Assembly (NCBI RefSeq): GCF_001049895.1
Contig: NZ_CVPE01000006.1
Location: 1,014,503 to 1,078,502, forward strand
Reading direction: 5' to 3'
Length of the DNA stretch: 64,000 nt
Origin: Rubeoparvulum massiliense
GTDB taxonomy: Bacteria > Bacillota > Bacilli > Rubeoparvulales > Rubeoparvulaceae
Part shown: positions 48,119 through 57,109 of the stretch, one piece after another
Numbering within the stretch: position 1 is the first letter of the stretch
How the letters are laid out: each line of letters begins with the position of its first letter
Notes under the pieces: generated by a model
What the model was told of the DNA's origin: nothing
The model's input: the letters and a program-made list of their open reading frames with translations, nothing else
Database searches by the model: none
Program-made: the position numbers and the translations under genes

Positions 48119-48524
48119 CCGCCCCTCGACTTTCTTCGGCAAATTCTCGAGCACTAACATCTCCATTCTCTTTCTGTACCATCTGCTCTTGAGGATTCGA
48201 TGTGAGTACTTTCACGGTTCCGTTTCCCATCTTTAATCCCTTCGATTCTGCAAAGCTAATAATCCTCTCCTGATTGGATAGTTGCTCTTTTTCATACAAT
48301 AGCTGTTGATTCCGATCCTTTAAATCTTGAATTTCAATCTGCAGCTGTTGTAGTTGATAGTTATACTTATTAATCTGTCCATAGCGTGAAAGAATCAATG
48401 TGGACATGAGAACGATAGCAATGATTAGAAAGATATATAATAATTTATCAAAGCCGCTTAAACCACTACGCATTTCTACAACTCTTTCAGTTGAAACACC
48501 GGTACCATACGTTTGCCCACTCAT
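48111..48524 (-). CDS. ftsL: Cell division protein FtsL
   Basis: Short bitopic protein with one membrane helix (about 28-46) followed by a coiled coil (about 55-95) that pairs with DivIC and DivIB. 137 residues, slightly longer than in B. subtilis owing to an acidic C-terminal tail after residue 105. Sequence similarity within this family is low, so identity rests on topology and its place between rsmH and pbpB. Overlaps pbpB by 8 nt. Confidence 0.88.
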   Translation of the reverse strand: MSGQTYGTGVSTERVVEMRSGLSGFDKLLYIFLIIAIVLMSTLILSRYGQINKYNYQLQQLQIEIQDLKDRNQQLLYEKEQLSNQERIISFAESKGLKMGNGTVKVLTSNPQEQMVQKENGDVSAREFAEESRGADE

Positions 48525-48567
48525 GCGAGTTCACCTCTTTCCTTACTGCATCTAATAGACAGATTCG

Positions 48568-49506
48568 TTATTCCAGTATTTTTTCAGCCACCCGTAACTT
48601 CGCTGAGTGTGCTCGACGATTTGTTGCTACTTCCTCGTCTGTTGGAAGAATCGGTTTTCTTGTAATAATTTTCACAGAGGGTTGGCGTCCACAAACACAA
48701 ACAGGAAATGCAGGGGGACACTCACAGCCTTTTGCTGCTTCTTGATAAATCTCTTTACAAATTCGATCCTCTAAGCTGTGAAATGTAATCACAGCGATCC
48801 TGCCATGAAGGTTTAGCAATTGGACTCCTGCTTGAACCGCCTCGGTGAATGCACCTAGCTCATCATTGACAGCAATTCGGATCGCCTGAAAGGTGCGTTT
48901 TGCTGGATGACCACCAGTTCTACGTGTTGCAGCAGGGATCGCATTCTTGACTAACTCCGCCAATTGAAGTGTTGTCTCGATTGGTGCTTCAGCCCTTGCT
49001 TGACAGATTGCATGTGCGATCCGCTTCGAAAATCGTTCCTCGCCATATCGCCAGATAATCGATGCCAGTTCTTGCTCAGGCCATGTGTTCACAAGTCCTT
49101 TTGCTGATAGCGGTTGCGTACGATCCATGCGCATATCCAATGGAGCATCCTTCTGGTAGCTAAAACCTCGTTCAGCATCATCTAATTGTGGCGAAGAAAC
49201 ACCAAGGTCGAAAAGAATTCCATCAATTTTATTGACACCAAATGTCGCAAGCTCCTCTTGGAGCCTACGAAAATTAGCATGGATATAGGTAATCCGATCA
49301 GCGTACTTCTGTAGTCGCTCTTGGGTAGCCTGTAGTGCTTCTTCATCTTGGTCAAAGGCGAAGAGCCGCCCTTCCGAACCAAGACGTTGGGCAATCAGTT
49401 CACTGTGACCTCCACCACCCAAAGTTGCGTCGACATAGATGCCATCCTCTTGTACATTGAGTGCTTCTACAGCTTCATGTTGTAACACAGTCACATGATG
49501 AAACAT
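48568..49506 (-). CDS. rsmH: 16S rRNA (cytosine-1402-N4) methyltransferase RsmH
   Basis: SAM-dependent methyltransferase (MraW). SAM motif VDATLGGGGHSELI near residue 25; FDQDEEAL near 50; FDLGVSSPQLDDAERGFSY near 95 and ITFHSLEDR near 240 are diagnostic. The start is the ATG at 49506 (MFHHVTVLQHEAV), six nt after GGAGG; the frame extends 24 nt upstream without a site. 312 residues. Contains a Cys-rich stretch near 265 (CECPPAFPVCVCG). Confidence 0.96.
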   Translation of the reverse strand: MFHHVTVLQHEAVEALNVQEDGIYVDATLGGGGHSELIAQRLGSEGRLFAFDQDEEALQATQERLQKYADRITYIHANFRRLQEELATFGVNKIDGILFDLGVSSPQLDDAERGFSYQKDAPLDMRMDRTQPLSAKGLVNTWPEQELASIIWRYGEERFSKRIAHAICQARAEAPIETTLQLAELVKNAIPAATRRTGGHPAKRTFQAIRIAVNDELGAFTEAVQAGVQLLNLHGRIAVITFHSLEDRICKEIYQEAAKGCECPPAFPVCVCGRQPSVKIITRKPILPTDEEVATNRRAHSAKLRVAEKILE

Positions 49507-49598
49507 GATCGTCCTCCATTTCAGGATCATTTTTCAGAAATATTATTTGTTAAATATATTGCGCATTCTCTAGGATCCTCATCCTAAGATGTAAGAAT

Positions 49599-50024
49599 CT
49601 ACAGTTGGAAATCCACAATGGTCTCGGCAATTTCCGCAAAGGATTCTTCAGATTCTTCATAGTACTTTTGCCATTCATCATAGGACCATATTTCCACCCG
49701 ATTGGAGACACCAATAATGACACAGTCCTTTTCCAAATGGGCATATTCACGAAGGTGGGCAGGTATATTGACACGTCCTTGCTTATCAAGCTCGGCATCA
49801 ACAGCACCAGAAAAGAAGAAACGTGTAAATTTGCGGGCATCGGCACGTGTTACCGGCAGAGCTCTAAACTTTTGCTCTATTGCTTGCCACTCAGCAGGTG
49901 GGTAGACAAATAAGCAGCGGTCAAGCCCCCGTGTGATAATAAAGGAGTCCCCCAGAAGCTCACGCAACTTGGCTGGCATAAAGATTCTACCTTTTGCATC
50001 TAAAGAATGCTGGTATTCTCCCAT
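49599..50024 (-). CDS. mraZ: Transcriptional regulator MraZ
   Basis: AbrB-like (SpoVT-fold) protein that forms ring-shaped oligomers and represses the division cluster. Two repeats of the fold are visible: [19 protein letters not shown] and [15 protein letters not shown], each with the signature DxKGR or DKQGR. About 141 residues. The ATG at 50024 corresponds to MGEYQH; GTG at 50030 is an alternative. Target repeats are in its own promoter (50039-50086). First gene of the cluster. Confidence 0.95.
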   Translation of the reverse strand: MGEYQHSLDAKGRIFMPAKLRELLGDSFIITRGLDRCLFVYPPAEWQAIEQKFRALPVTRADARKFTRFFFSGAVDAELDKQGRVNIPAHLREYAHLEKDCVIIGVSNRVEIWSYDEWQKYYEESEESFAEIAETIVDFQL

Positions 50025-50038
50025 CAACACAGGCCTTC

Positions 50039-50086
50039 ACCACCTTTACCCCTATTATACCCACTTTGCCCCACTTTTCACCACCT
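50039..50086 (-). promoter_or_regulatory. mraZ promoter with phased MraZ-type repeats
   Basis: On the minus strand at least four GTGG/AGGG units recur every 10 bp, two of them reading AAAGTGGG, and they flank and overlap the TATAAT (50054-50059). A weak GTGAAA -35 is 17 bp upstream. E. coli MraZ binds TGGG units at 10-bp period, and a Mycoplasma MraZ binds AAAGTG-type repeats. Confidence 0.78.
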
Positions 50087-50110
50087 ATTCTCCTTTTATT
50101 CGTTGGAAAA

Positions 50111-50144
50111 ACATAAAAACCCTGCTAAGTACTTAGCAGGGTTT
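50111..50144 (-). terminator. Intrinsic terminator after bshC
   Basis: A perfect 28-nt palindrome (AAACCCTGCTAAGT and its complement) is followed on the minus strand by a TTTTTATGTTTTT tail. It insulates the mraZ promoter from the bshC unit. Confidence 0.92.
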
Positions 50145-50203
50145 GAAAAACAGGTCTAAAGTAATATAAAGGCCAAGTTATATGCAACTAAAGTATAGCG
50201 TGG

Positions 50204-51853
50204 TTAAGCTGGAGAATCAGTGGCACCGCCGAGGCAAATTTCATAGTGACAACCATCTGCAGGTAAATCACACTGCATTAATTCCTTAAACCAGTTCTCA
50301 CCATACTTATTTATATATTGAAAAATATTATAAGTTCTTTCTTGATATCTCCCCGTTGGTAATAGACCATATTCCATCCTTTGAAAATGTTGAATCGCTG
50401 TATGGTGCTGTTTCTCCATCTCATTGAGGGTTCGTTGCTGTAAAAATTGTACCTGCTCCAGAATTTTCTGTAGGTTCTTTTCTCCTAGCTGCTTCATGCC
50501 ATCATGAATCTGTTCCAATCCAGCAAGGATCGTATCATAACGACGAACTAAGTCCTCTTGCAAGTGGGTAAACTGTGCAAGGAGCTGCTGGTCGTCCTGT
50601 CCCTTAATCCAAGCATCCTTATATTGCTCCACACCATGTAAAACTTGCGTGCATTTCAGATCATATTTACGTAGTAATTTTTGAATCGTTCCTTCAACAA
50701 TTGTCCCTGAGAAACGTGGAATGATAGGTGGCATGGGGCTCCCTAGCCATTGAAAGAGTGGTTTTAACATCGCCCAGTAAGCAATTTCTCCAGGTCCAGC
50801 CACAAAAGCAAGGGTGGGAAAAAGATATTCTTGCATCAATGGTCGTGTAACCACATTGGAACTGAAGCGACTGGGATCAGCTTCAAGAAGCCGGAGTAGT
50901 GCTGGTGTATCCCACTTCAGTTCACCATGCTTTCCAGACCATTTCCCCTCCATATGATCAAGCAGCTCCCGTTCCTGCTCCTTAATGTAGAAGAGATGTC
51001 CATTCTCCTCCACAGTCTGAATCTGACAGGGATAATCCAACTCCATGACTTGCATCTTTCCCTGTCTAAAGGCTGCTTGTACCTGAGAATTCTCCTTGAT
51101 GATCCTCGCAAATAATGGTGACTCCACATGGCGTAATGGTGGGTAAGCAGAATCAATTAACACTAAGCCATGCTCTCCAAGCAGCCGAACCATGATCTTC
51201 GAGAAAAATTCCGTCAAGGAACTGGAGGCTTGCGCTAATTCCAGATAGGCCTGTTTTAAGGAAAGAGTAAATTCCGTTTGCAGGCAGCTGTCAAAAAAAT
51301 GATTCACATATTCAGATAAAACCTTGGGCTCAATTCTCCGATATGAAATGGGTATTCGTTGTTCACCCTCTAGCGGTAATCTTTGTCGCTCAATGCTATT
51401 GTCTTTGTTAAGCAAATATGTATGATTGACCTCAGCAAAATCATGATCCTCCCCAGCGATCCAAAAAACAGGAATGACAGGGCGCTGTAAGCTCTCACTC
51501 CATTTATTAGCCAATTGTACAATGGAAATGGCCTTATAAATGGAATAGAGGGGTCCTGTTAAGATTCCTGCCTGTTGTCCTCCTACAATCACAAGGGCAT
51601 CCTCATCGATGAAACGATGGATATTTTCCAACGCTCTAGGATGGTTGTCAACCAGTTTGTTATATTGAAGCAGTGCTTCTCCAACATCTTTTCGCCGATC
51701 CTTTGGATACTGTTTTAATTGGCCCACCCGATCATGGAAGCTTGTATCCATAAATGGTGGATAAGCAAAGAGCGATGATACACGTGAATATTCTGTACAG
51801 TATGCTTCAAAAATAGGATTGGAAAATCCAATCTGACATGCTTCTATCTTCAT
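50204..51853 (-). CDS. bshC: Bacillithiol biosynthesis cysteine-adding enzyme BshC
   Basis: Attaches cysteine to GlcN-malate, the final step of bacillithiol synthesis. Diagnostic motifs are VGGQQAGILTGPLYSIYKAISI near residue 90 and PVFWIAGEDHDFAEVNH near 127. A coiled coil covers about 415-480. 549 residues is typical. The ATG follows AAGGAG. Position just upstream of mraZ is as in Bacillus; here a TetR gene precedes it in the same transcript. Confidence 0.96.
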   Translation of the reverse strand: MKIEACQIGFSNPIFEAYCTEYSRVSSLFAYPPFMDTSFHDRVGQLKQYPKDRRKDVGEALLQYNKLVDNHPRALENIHRFIDEDALVIVGGQQAGILTGPLYSIYKAISIVQLANKWSESLQRPVIPVFWIAGEDHDFAEVNHTYLLNKDNSIERQRLPLEGEQRIPISYRRIEPKVLSEYVNHFFDSCLQTEFTLSLKQAYLELAQASSSLTEFFSKIMVRLLGEHGLVLIDSAYPPLRHVESPLFARIIKENSQVQAAFRQGKMQVMELDYPCQIQTVEENGHLFYIKEQERELLDHMEGKWSGKHGELKWDTPALLRLLEADPSRFSSNVVTRPLMQEYLFPTLAFVAGPGEIAYWAMLKPLFQWLGSPMPPIIPRFSGTIVEGTIQKLLRKYDLKCTQVLHGVEQYKDAWIKGQDDQQLLAQFTHLQEDLVRRYDTILAGLEQIHDGMKQLGEKNLQKILEQVQFLQQRTLNEMEKQHHTAIQHFQRMEYGLLPTGRYQERTYNIFQYINKYGENWFKELMQCDLPADGCHYEICLGGATDSPA

Positions 51854-51895
51854 TTGATCGCTCCTTATTGTGACATTCTCGCATTGATGCTCTGT

Positions 51896-52459
51896 TTACT
51901 TGGTTAACAGATGAGTAAATAACCAAGTCATATATTGGGTATTCTCCTCCGCATTTTCAGGATATGTAACGCCTAACTGTGTAAGCGTTCCAACAAAGGT
52001 TAAGGTGAGTCTCGTTGCTTGCTCTGATGAATATCCGCCATCCATGAACAGTTGATTCAATTGGTCTTTCAATTCTTGATGGGCGAGCAATTGTGCCTGT
52101 CGACCCTTGTCGCCATGGTGATGATATTGAACATCCGCCATAATTTCATGCCATTCATTGATATGACCAGAAATAAAGGGGAAGAGCAATGCAGAAATCT
52201 GTTTAATCCGCTCTCTGCACGAGGATTCCTCAATCATCAAGCGTTCAATTCTTGTACGGATGGTTTCCCACTCGCCAATTAATATATCGTGATACAAAAG
52301 TGCCTTGTTTTGATAATAGTTATAGATGGTGCCTACAGCAATATTCGCTTCTTGGGCAATAGTTCGCATATCAGCTCGTTCATATCCTCGTTCCTTAAAC
52401 ACCTTTTCAGCTGCTTGTCGAATACGCCATTGAATCTCCTGTTTCGAATCCATTTCCAT
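51896..52459 (-). CDS. TetR-family transcriptional regulator
   Basis: Probable repressor. N-terminal helix-turn-helix at about residues 12-58 (RGYERADMRTIAQEANIAVGTIYNYYQNK), followed by an all-alpha ligand/dimer domain. 187 residues. The specific subfamily is not recognised. It lies 42 bp upstream of bshC and 42 bp after a DUF3397 gene, all probably in one transcript from the promoter at 52947. Its target and ligand are unknown; autoregulation or control of the unit is a guess. Confidence 0.85.
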   Translation of the reverse strand: MEMDSKQEIQWRIRQAAEKVFKERGYERADMRTIAQEANIAVGTIYNYYQNKALLYHDILIGEWETIRTRIERLMIEESSCRERIKQISALLFPFISGHINEWHEIMADVQYHHHGDKGRQAQLLAHQELKDQLNQLFMDGGYSSEQATRLTLTFVGTLTQLGVTYPENAEENTQYMTWLFTHLLTK

Positions 52460-52501
52460 TCCTATCTCCGCCTTCTAAAGTTCCTATTAGTCCAGCATAG
52501 A

Positions 52502-52888
52502 TTACGAGATTTGATATTGATATATGATTCCTAGTACTACAGTAACTACATGTAGTATAAGCAGAACTAAAAAACTTAAACGCCAGCCAGCACGGAATAG
52601 ACGTTGTGGGTAAAAGTCGCCATGCAATTTATACTGCAATAAGGCAAGAATAATGAAAAATAGGAGCATGACAATGGCATACCACCAAAGAAAAGCCTTT
52701 GATTGATAGGTGATGTAAATCGCCGTTTGGATATTGAAGAGCAAGAAAAGTGTGATGATATCCGTGGTATGCTGAAAGGCTATTTTTCTTTCCTGGCGGG
52801 CAATTCGAAAAATGATATAAATAATCGGCAATATCAAAAGTGGATAAGTGATCATTATCGATAAGATATTAACCAAGAATGCAAACAC
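52502..52888 (-). CDS. DUF3397-like integral membrane protein
   Basis: 128 residues with four predicted membrane helices (about 4-24, 40-60, 68-88, 100-124) and short basic loops (ARQERK, FRAGWR). Length, topology and position upstream of bshC match the DUF3397 proteins of Bacillales, of unknown function. First gene of the DUF3397-tetR-bshC unit. Confidence 0.7.
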   Translation of the reverse strand: MFAFLVNILSIMITYPLLILPIIYIIFRIARQERKIAFQHTTDIITLFLLFNIQTAIYITYQSKAFLWWYAIVMLLFFIILALLQYKLHGDFYPQRLFRAGWRLSFLVLLILHVVTVVLGIIYQYQIS

Positions 52889-52946
52889 GGGCTACTTCCT
52901 CCTGAAGCATCCAAAAAGAATCGGGATGCTAGTCTTGTTTCTTCCT

Positions 52947-52976
52947 ATTATAGTTTATAATAAGTACTTCGTGCAA
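52947..52976 (-). promoter_or_regulatory. Sigma-A promoter of the DUF3397-tetR-bshC unit
   Basis: TTGCAC (52971-52976) and TATAAT (52947-52952) lie 18 bp apart on the minus strand, about 60 bp before the DUF3397 start. Confidence 0.75.
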
Positions 52977-53012
52977 AGTAGAGTGTGAAAATCAGTAAAA
53001 TAAACTCTTGAA

Positions 53013-53050
53013 AGTAATATAAAGAAGGCGAGACAGACTGCCACGCCTTC
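53013..53050 (-). terminator. Intrinsic terminator after the carboxyltransferase gene
   Basis: A 7-bp stem GAAGGCG/CGCCTTC with a 13-nt loop, followed on the minus strand by TTTATATTAC. The T-run is moderate. Confidence 0.65.
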
Positions 53051-53074
53051 ATACTGCCTAGGAACATTCCAATT

Positions 53075-54616
53075 TCAAACAGGATATACTGGCTTTTTAC
53101 GCTGTGAAAAGGTCATGTTCTTCGTAGCGTAAAGAGCGTAACGATGGATCAACTCCTGACGTACATTTTCAATGGGGATGATTCCATCCACAATCAACTT
53201 GGAGCCTAAGCGATAAATATCGATATCCTCTTGATACTCCCTACGCTTTTCGTGGATGAAGCGTTGACGTTCCTCTTCATCCTTGAGCTGGGCAATTTTA
53301 TTCAAATAAACTGCATTCACTGCTGCTTCTGGTCCCATCACCGCAATTTGTGCATCCGGTAAGGCCAGGCAGCAATCTGGTTCAAAGGCTGGACCTGCCA
53401 TCGCATAAAGTCCAGCGCCATACGCCTTTCGTACAATCAAAGAGATCTTTGGTACAGTAGCCTCACTTACCGCAGCGATCATTTTCGCCCCATGACGAAT
53501 GATCCCTGCTTGCTCGACCTTTGTTCCTATCATAAAACCAGGCACATCAGCCAAAAAGAGTAAAGGAATCTGGTATGCGTCACAGAGATGGATAAAGCGT
53601 GCAGCCTTATCTGCAGAATCAACAAATAAAACCCCACCTTTAACCGAGGGTTGATTGGCCACAATGCCAATGGTTCGCCCTCCCATACGTGCGAGGGCAG
53701 TAATCAACTCAGGGGCAAACTCTTCTTTAATTTCTAAGAAACTATCTGCATCGATGATACCATGAATCAACTCCTTCATATTAAACGGAGCATTAGGATG
53801 CTTGGGAATAATGGTAGAAAGTTTTGCATTGGCTTCTCCATCAGGCTCTTGACTCTCCTGAATTGGAGTAGAATGGCGATAATTGGCGGGCATATATTGG
53901 AGGTAGCCACGAGCGATGACGATCGCTTCTTCTTCATCGCTAGCCAAAAAATCTCCACAACCACTGATTCGACAATGCATGGCAGCCCCACCCATCTCCT
54001 CCAAGCTTACTTTTTCTCCAATCACCATCTCTGCCATCCTTGGGGAGCCCAAATACATGCTACTATTTCCTTCTACCATGATGACCACATCACAAAATGC
54101 TGGAATATATGCCCCACCAGCTGCTGATGGTCCAAAAAGCAGACAAACCTGCGGAACTCTTCCCGACATGCGAACCTGTTGATAAAAAATTTTACCTGCT
54201 CCTCGTCTCCCTGGGAACATCTCCAGTTGATCGGTAATTCTTGCACCTGCAGAGTCCACTAAATAAAACATTGGCACTTCTAAACGGTCCGCTAACTCCT
54301 GAATTCGAATGATTTTCTCCACCGTATGAGGTCCCCAAGAGCCTGCCTTAACTGTAGAGTCATTAGCCATGACACATACAGTTTGGCCAGCGATCTTTCC
54401 CATTACAGTCACTACACCATCTGCAGGAAGACCAGATTCTAAACAATTTGCAAATAATCCATCCTCAACCATGATCGAGTCTGGATCTAATAGGCGCTGG
54501 AGCCGTTCTCTTACGAACCATTTCCCTTGTGCCTTTTGCTGCTCATGATATTTTGCTACACCACCTTGTAAAATCCGCCCGACTCGCTCTTGCCATGTTT
54601 GATTAATCTCTTCCAT
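53075..54616 (-). CDS. yngE: Acyl-CoA carboxylase carboxyltransferase subunit (YngE-like)
   Basis: Carboxyltransferase beta subunit that moves CO2 from biotin to an acyl-CoA, probably methylcrotonyl-CoA in leucine breakdown (propionyl-CoA also possible). Two crotonase-fold halves are seen: the first has GPSAAGGAYIPAFCD near residue 160, the second KAYGAGLYAMAG near 395, which are the oxyanion Gly-rich loops. 513 residues. It follows the YngF-like crotonase by 12 bp. The order biotin carrier-crotonase-carboxyltransferase resembles the sporulation-expressed yng genes; biotin carboxylase is missing from the unit. Confidence 0.88.
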   Translation of the reverse strand: MEEINQTWQERVGRILQGGVAKYHEQQKAQGKWFVRERLQRLLDPDSIMVEDGLFANCLESGLPADGVVTVMGKIAGQTVCVMANDSTVKAGSWGPHTVEKIIRIQELADRLEVPMFYLVDSAGARITDQLEMFPGRRGAGKIFYQQVRMSGRVPQVCLLFGPSAAGGAYIPAFCDVVIMVEGNSSMYLGSPRMAEMVIGEKVSLEEMGGAAMHCRISGCGDFLASDEEEAIVIARGYLQYMPANYRHSTPIQESQEPDGEANAKLSTIIPKHPNAPFNMKELIHGIIDADSFLEIKEEFAPELITALARMGGRTIGIVANQPSVKGGVLFVDSADKAARFIHLCDAYQIPLLFLADVPGFMIGTKVEQAGIIRHGAKMIAAVSEATVPKISLIVRKAYGAGLYAMAGPAFEPDCCLALPDAQIAVMGPEAAVNAVYLNKIAQLKDEEERQRFIHEKRREYQEDIDIYRLGSKLIVDGIIPIENVRQELIHRYALYATKNMTFSQRKKPVYPV

Positions 54617-54628
54617 CTTCGCCTCCCC

Positions 54629-55402
54629 TTACTCTCCTCGATATATTGGCTTCCGTTTTTCTTGAAATGCCCGTAATCCTTCCAAACGATCTTGCGTCCC
54701 AATGACTCGCTCATATGCTTCTTGCTCCAACTGTAGTCGCTCTTCCAGCGTGAGATGTGAACCCATATCAAGTGCTTTTTTTGCCTGCTGAATGGCAACA
54801 GGACCATTGGCTGCAATAACTGCAGCCATGGTCTCCGCTTGTTTCAGCACTTCTTCCTGCGGTGCAATCTGCTGAACTAGGCCGATCCGCCATGCTTCCC
54901 GTGCGCTTATACGGCATGCGGTATAGATTAATTCCTTCGCCTTCCCAACACCCACTAGTTGGGGTAAGCGTTGTGTTCCTCCTGCTCCTGGGATAATGGC
55001 CCAGGATGTCTCCGTCAATCCTACACTGGCACGTTCCGCTAAGATTCTAATATCTGCAGCCATGGCCAATTCTAATCCGCCCCCAAAGGCATTGCCTGTC
55101 ATTGCGGCGATGACAGGAACACGAAGCTTGGATAAGTGAGTAAAGGTAAAACTAAGTTCGCGAACAAAACGACGGACATCCTCCACAGACATTCTGCTCC
55201 GTTCAGTTAAGTCTGCACCAGCACAGAAGGATGAGGAACCTTCTGCTGCCAAGATAACGACGCGAAGATTGGGAGTATGAGCACATTGCTCGATGGCGAT
55301 CCCTAGATCTTCAACCATCTGACGGTTTAAAGCATGATGTACCTCAGGACGCCTTAACCAGATATAGCCGATGGTTCCATCTCTCTCGTACTGTACACTC
55401 AT
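54629..55402 (-). CDS. yngF: Enoyl-CoA hydratase/methylglutaconyl-CoA hydratase (YngF-like)
   Basis: Crotonase family. The oxyanion-hole segment SSFCAGADL is near residue 60. Both catalytic glutamates are present, Glu111 in GGGLELA and Glu131 in GLTETSWAIIPGAGGTQRL, twenty residues apart as in true hydratases. 257 residues. The ATG overlaps the biotin carrier stop (ATGA). The setting next to a carboxyltransferase suggests 3-methylglutaconyl-CoA hydration in leucine breakdown. Confidence 0.87.
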   Translation of the reverse strand: MSVQYERDGTIGYIWLRRPEVHHALNRQMVEDLGIAIEQCAHTPNLRVVILAAEGSSSFCAGADLTERSRMSVEDVRRFVRELSFTFTHLSKLRVPVIAAMTGNAFGGGLELAMAADIRILAERASVGLTETSWAIIPGAGGTQRLPQLVGVGKAKELIYTACRISAREAWRIGLVQQIAPQEEVLKQAETMAAVIAANGPVAIQQAKKALDMGSHLTLEERLQLEQEAYERVIGTQDRLEGLRAFQEKRKPIYRGE

Positions 55403-55626
55403 TCCTTGCTCTCCGTCTCATAGAAGACCAATGGGTCACCTTCATTCACAAATTGACCCGCTTCTACACAAACCTGACGAACAATGCCTGCGGAGGGTGT
55501 AATCATAGGAATCTCCATCTTCATTGATTCCATAATGACTACATCCTGTTGGGCACGAAGTATCTCACCCTCTTCCACTAATATGGCGATCACAGTACCT
55601 GCCATTTCAGCATTAATCTGCTTCAC
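55399..55626 (-). CDS. yngHB: Biotin/lipoyl attachment protein (YngHB-like)
   Basis: 75-residue single biotinyl domain with the biotin-accepting lysine in IMESMKMEIPM (Lys36), the normal biotin sequence. The start is GTG at 55626 (reads MKQINAEMAG), seven nt after GAGGAGG; the frame continues to 55665 but is not preceded by a site. It would carry biotin for the carboxyltransferase. No biotin carboxylase gene lies beside it. Confidence 0.87.
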   Translation of the reverse strand: MKQINAEMAGTVIAILVEEGEILRAQQDVVIMESMKMEIPMITPSAGIVRQVCVEAGQFVNEGDPLVFYETESKE

Positions 55627-55821
55627 TCTACATCCTCCTCGCATATTATGCTCAATGGACCACACTGAGCCACTGTTCAGTATGGCTACTTATTTCTACA
55701 CCATATTGTACGAATCCTCCAATTATTCTAAAAAATAGAATGAAGCTTTTAATGAGGTAAGCTCGTTGGAAATACGGTATAATAATGGATATAGATGCCT
55801 ATGGCGAAAGGATGAGGATTG

Positions 55822-56301
55822 ATGAATAATGAACCATTTTCCGTCGTCCCCTTAAAGATCAACTACAAGACCTTGGAAGATTTTAAACAGTTTCGCGAAT
55901 ATGGCTTAGAAGAGTTGTATATGTTAGAGGACTTGGAAGAGAACCTGATCGAAAATCACCTGCGTTCACCCTTCTTTGGTATCTATGATGGGGACCGTTT
56001 GGTGGCCCGAATGAGTCTATATGAAATAGAAGCACCCTATGATCGATTCTTTCAACCTCCACAAAACTACTATGAACTCTGGAAATTAGAAGTACTGCCT
56101 GACTATCGCAACAAGGGATTAGGTAGCAAGATGGTTCAATATGCTAAAAACTTAAACCATCCCATTAAAACCAATGCACGTAGCCGTTCTGATCAATTTT
56201 GGCTCAAGATGGGCTTTCAACCAGTACATTACGATCCAAATCGTGACCGTGGAGAAAATCCATACGTCTGGCTTCCTGAAGGTATTGAGTTACAAAAATA
56301 A
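55822..56301 (+). CDS. ylbP: GNAT-family N-acetyltransferase (YlbP-like)
   Basis: Probable acyltransferase. The acetyl-CoA loop YRNKGLGSKMV is near residue 92, preceded by the strand WKLEVLPDYR; the C-terminal FWLKMGFQPVHYDP is typical of GNATs. About 159 residues. The ATG at 55822 follows GAGG; a TTG one codon upstream is possible. TATAAT at 55780 region gives a weak promoter. Neighbours rsfA (ylbO) and, beyond, bshC match ylbP of B. subtilis. Substrate unknown. Confidence 0.85.
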   Translation: MNNEPFSVVPLKINYKTLEDFKQFREYGLEELYMLEDLEENLIENHLRSPFFGIYDGDRLVARMSLYEIEAPYDRFFQPPQNYYELWKLEVLPDYRNKGLGSKMVQYAKNLNHPIKTNARSRSDQFWLKMGFQPVHYDPNRDRGENPYVWLPEGIELQK

Positions 56302-56302
56302 C

Positions 56303-56349
56303 AAACGGAAACGACCGCTACTCTTATGCGGTCGTTTCCGTTTTATTTC
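56303..56349 (+). terminator. Terminator between convergent ylbP-like and rsfA genes
   Basis: A perfect 16-bp stem AAACGGAAACGACCGC with its complement and a 9-nt loop is followed by TTTTATTTC on the plus strand. It can work on the minus strand too, with a weaker T-run. Confidence 0.9.
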
Positions 56350-56987
56350 TCTACGCGCTCTAGATTCCCATTGCCATCCATCCGAAATACCGATTTTGGA
56401 TGACTAGATTCACCGAAAATCGCCATTTTTCGGGCCCGATCCATAATTTCTAGCAATGTTCGGTAGTCATCATTTACAATGCGATAATCCTTCTCCACAT
56501 GATGAAAACTGTTCATAATCTCTTGGTTCTCCTGCAATAGCCGTTCGTTCTCATACTGTAGTTCTTCTAATTTCCGCTCTAAATTTTTTAGCCTTCTTTC
56601 CTGTTCCTCGACACGTCCCTTTTCAGAGCGCAAGAATTGAATAATCGTGGAATAGGTAAGAGATTCATGCTCTTTCTCATTGACTTCCATAACAGGTAGT
56701 CCTCTTGTCTCCTCTTCCATTTCTCCAGAAAATTCTCTAGAATTCCAACGCTTCTGTTCTTTCATCTGCTGACGCTGGGCTTTGGCGATGGCGATGGCTG
56801 TATCATATTTTTTTCGAATGGCACTATTCCAACGGAAACCACAGGCCGCAGCTGTCCGAGATAACTTTTTCGCCACCTCTTCAAATGCTGCTAGCTGGGT
56901 GCTTCCTTCCCGTATATGACGAAGAACTACCTCTGCCAATGCCAAATCATCATCTGGTGTCCAAGCATCTTGTCGATTAGCCGTCAT
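56343..56987 (-). CDS. rsfA: Prespore-specific transcription factor RsfA
   Basis: RsfA family, related to Myb/SANT. N-terminal Myb-like domain (about 5-60: DAWTPDDDLALAEVVLRHIREG, then KLSRTAAACGFRWNS), and a coiled coil (about 115-165). 214 residues. In B. subtilis RsfA tunes SigF-dependent forespore genes. The stop lies in the terminator shared with the convergent gene. Confidence 0.92.
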   Translation of the reverse strand: MTANRQDAWTPDDDLALAEVVLRHIREGSTQLAAFEEVAKKLSRTAAACGFRWNSAIRKKYDTAIAIAKAQRQQMKEQKRWNSREFSGEMEEETRGLPVMEVNEKEHESLTYSTIIQFLRSEKGRVEEQERRLKNLERKLEELQYENERLLQENQEIMNSFHHVEKDYRIVNDDYRTLLEIMDRARKMAIFGESSHPKSVFRMDGNGNLERVEK

Positions 56988-57109
56988 GTATTTCCCTCCT
57001 ATACTATTTATGTATATTCTATGCTACTGCTAGAGTTCATAGAATAATCCACATCTAGTATAGAATTATCTCCACACCCCTCCTGCTTTAAACCTAGTAT
57101 AAGAACACG

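Noticed and set aside
52905-52929. AGCATCC/GGATGCT inverted repeat as a terminator
   Set aside because: No T-run follows on either strand; the internal T-run is in the loop.
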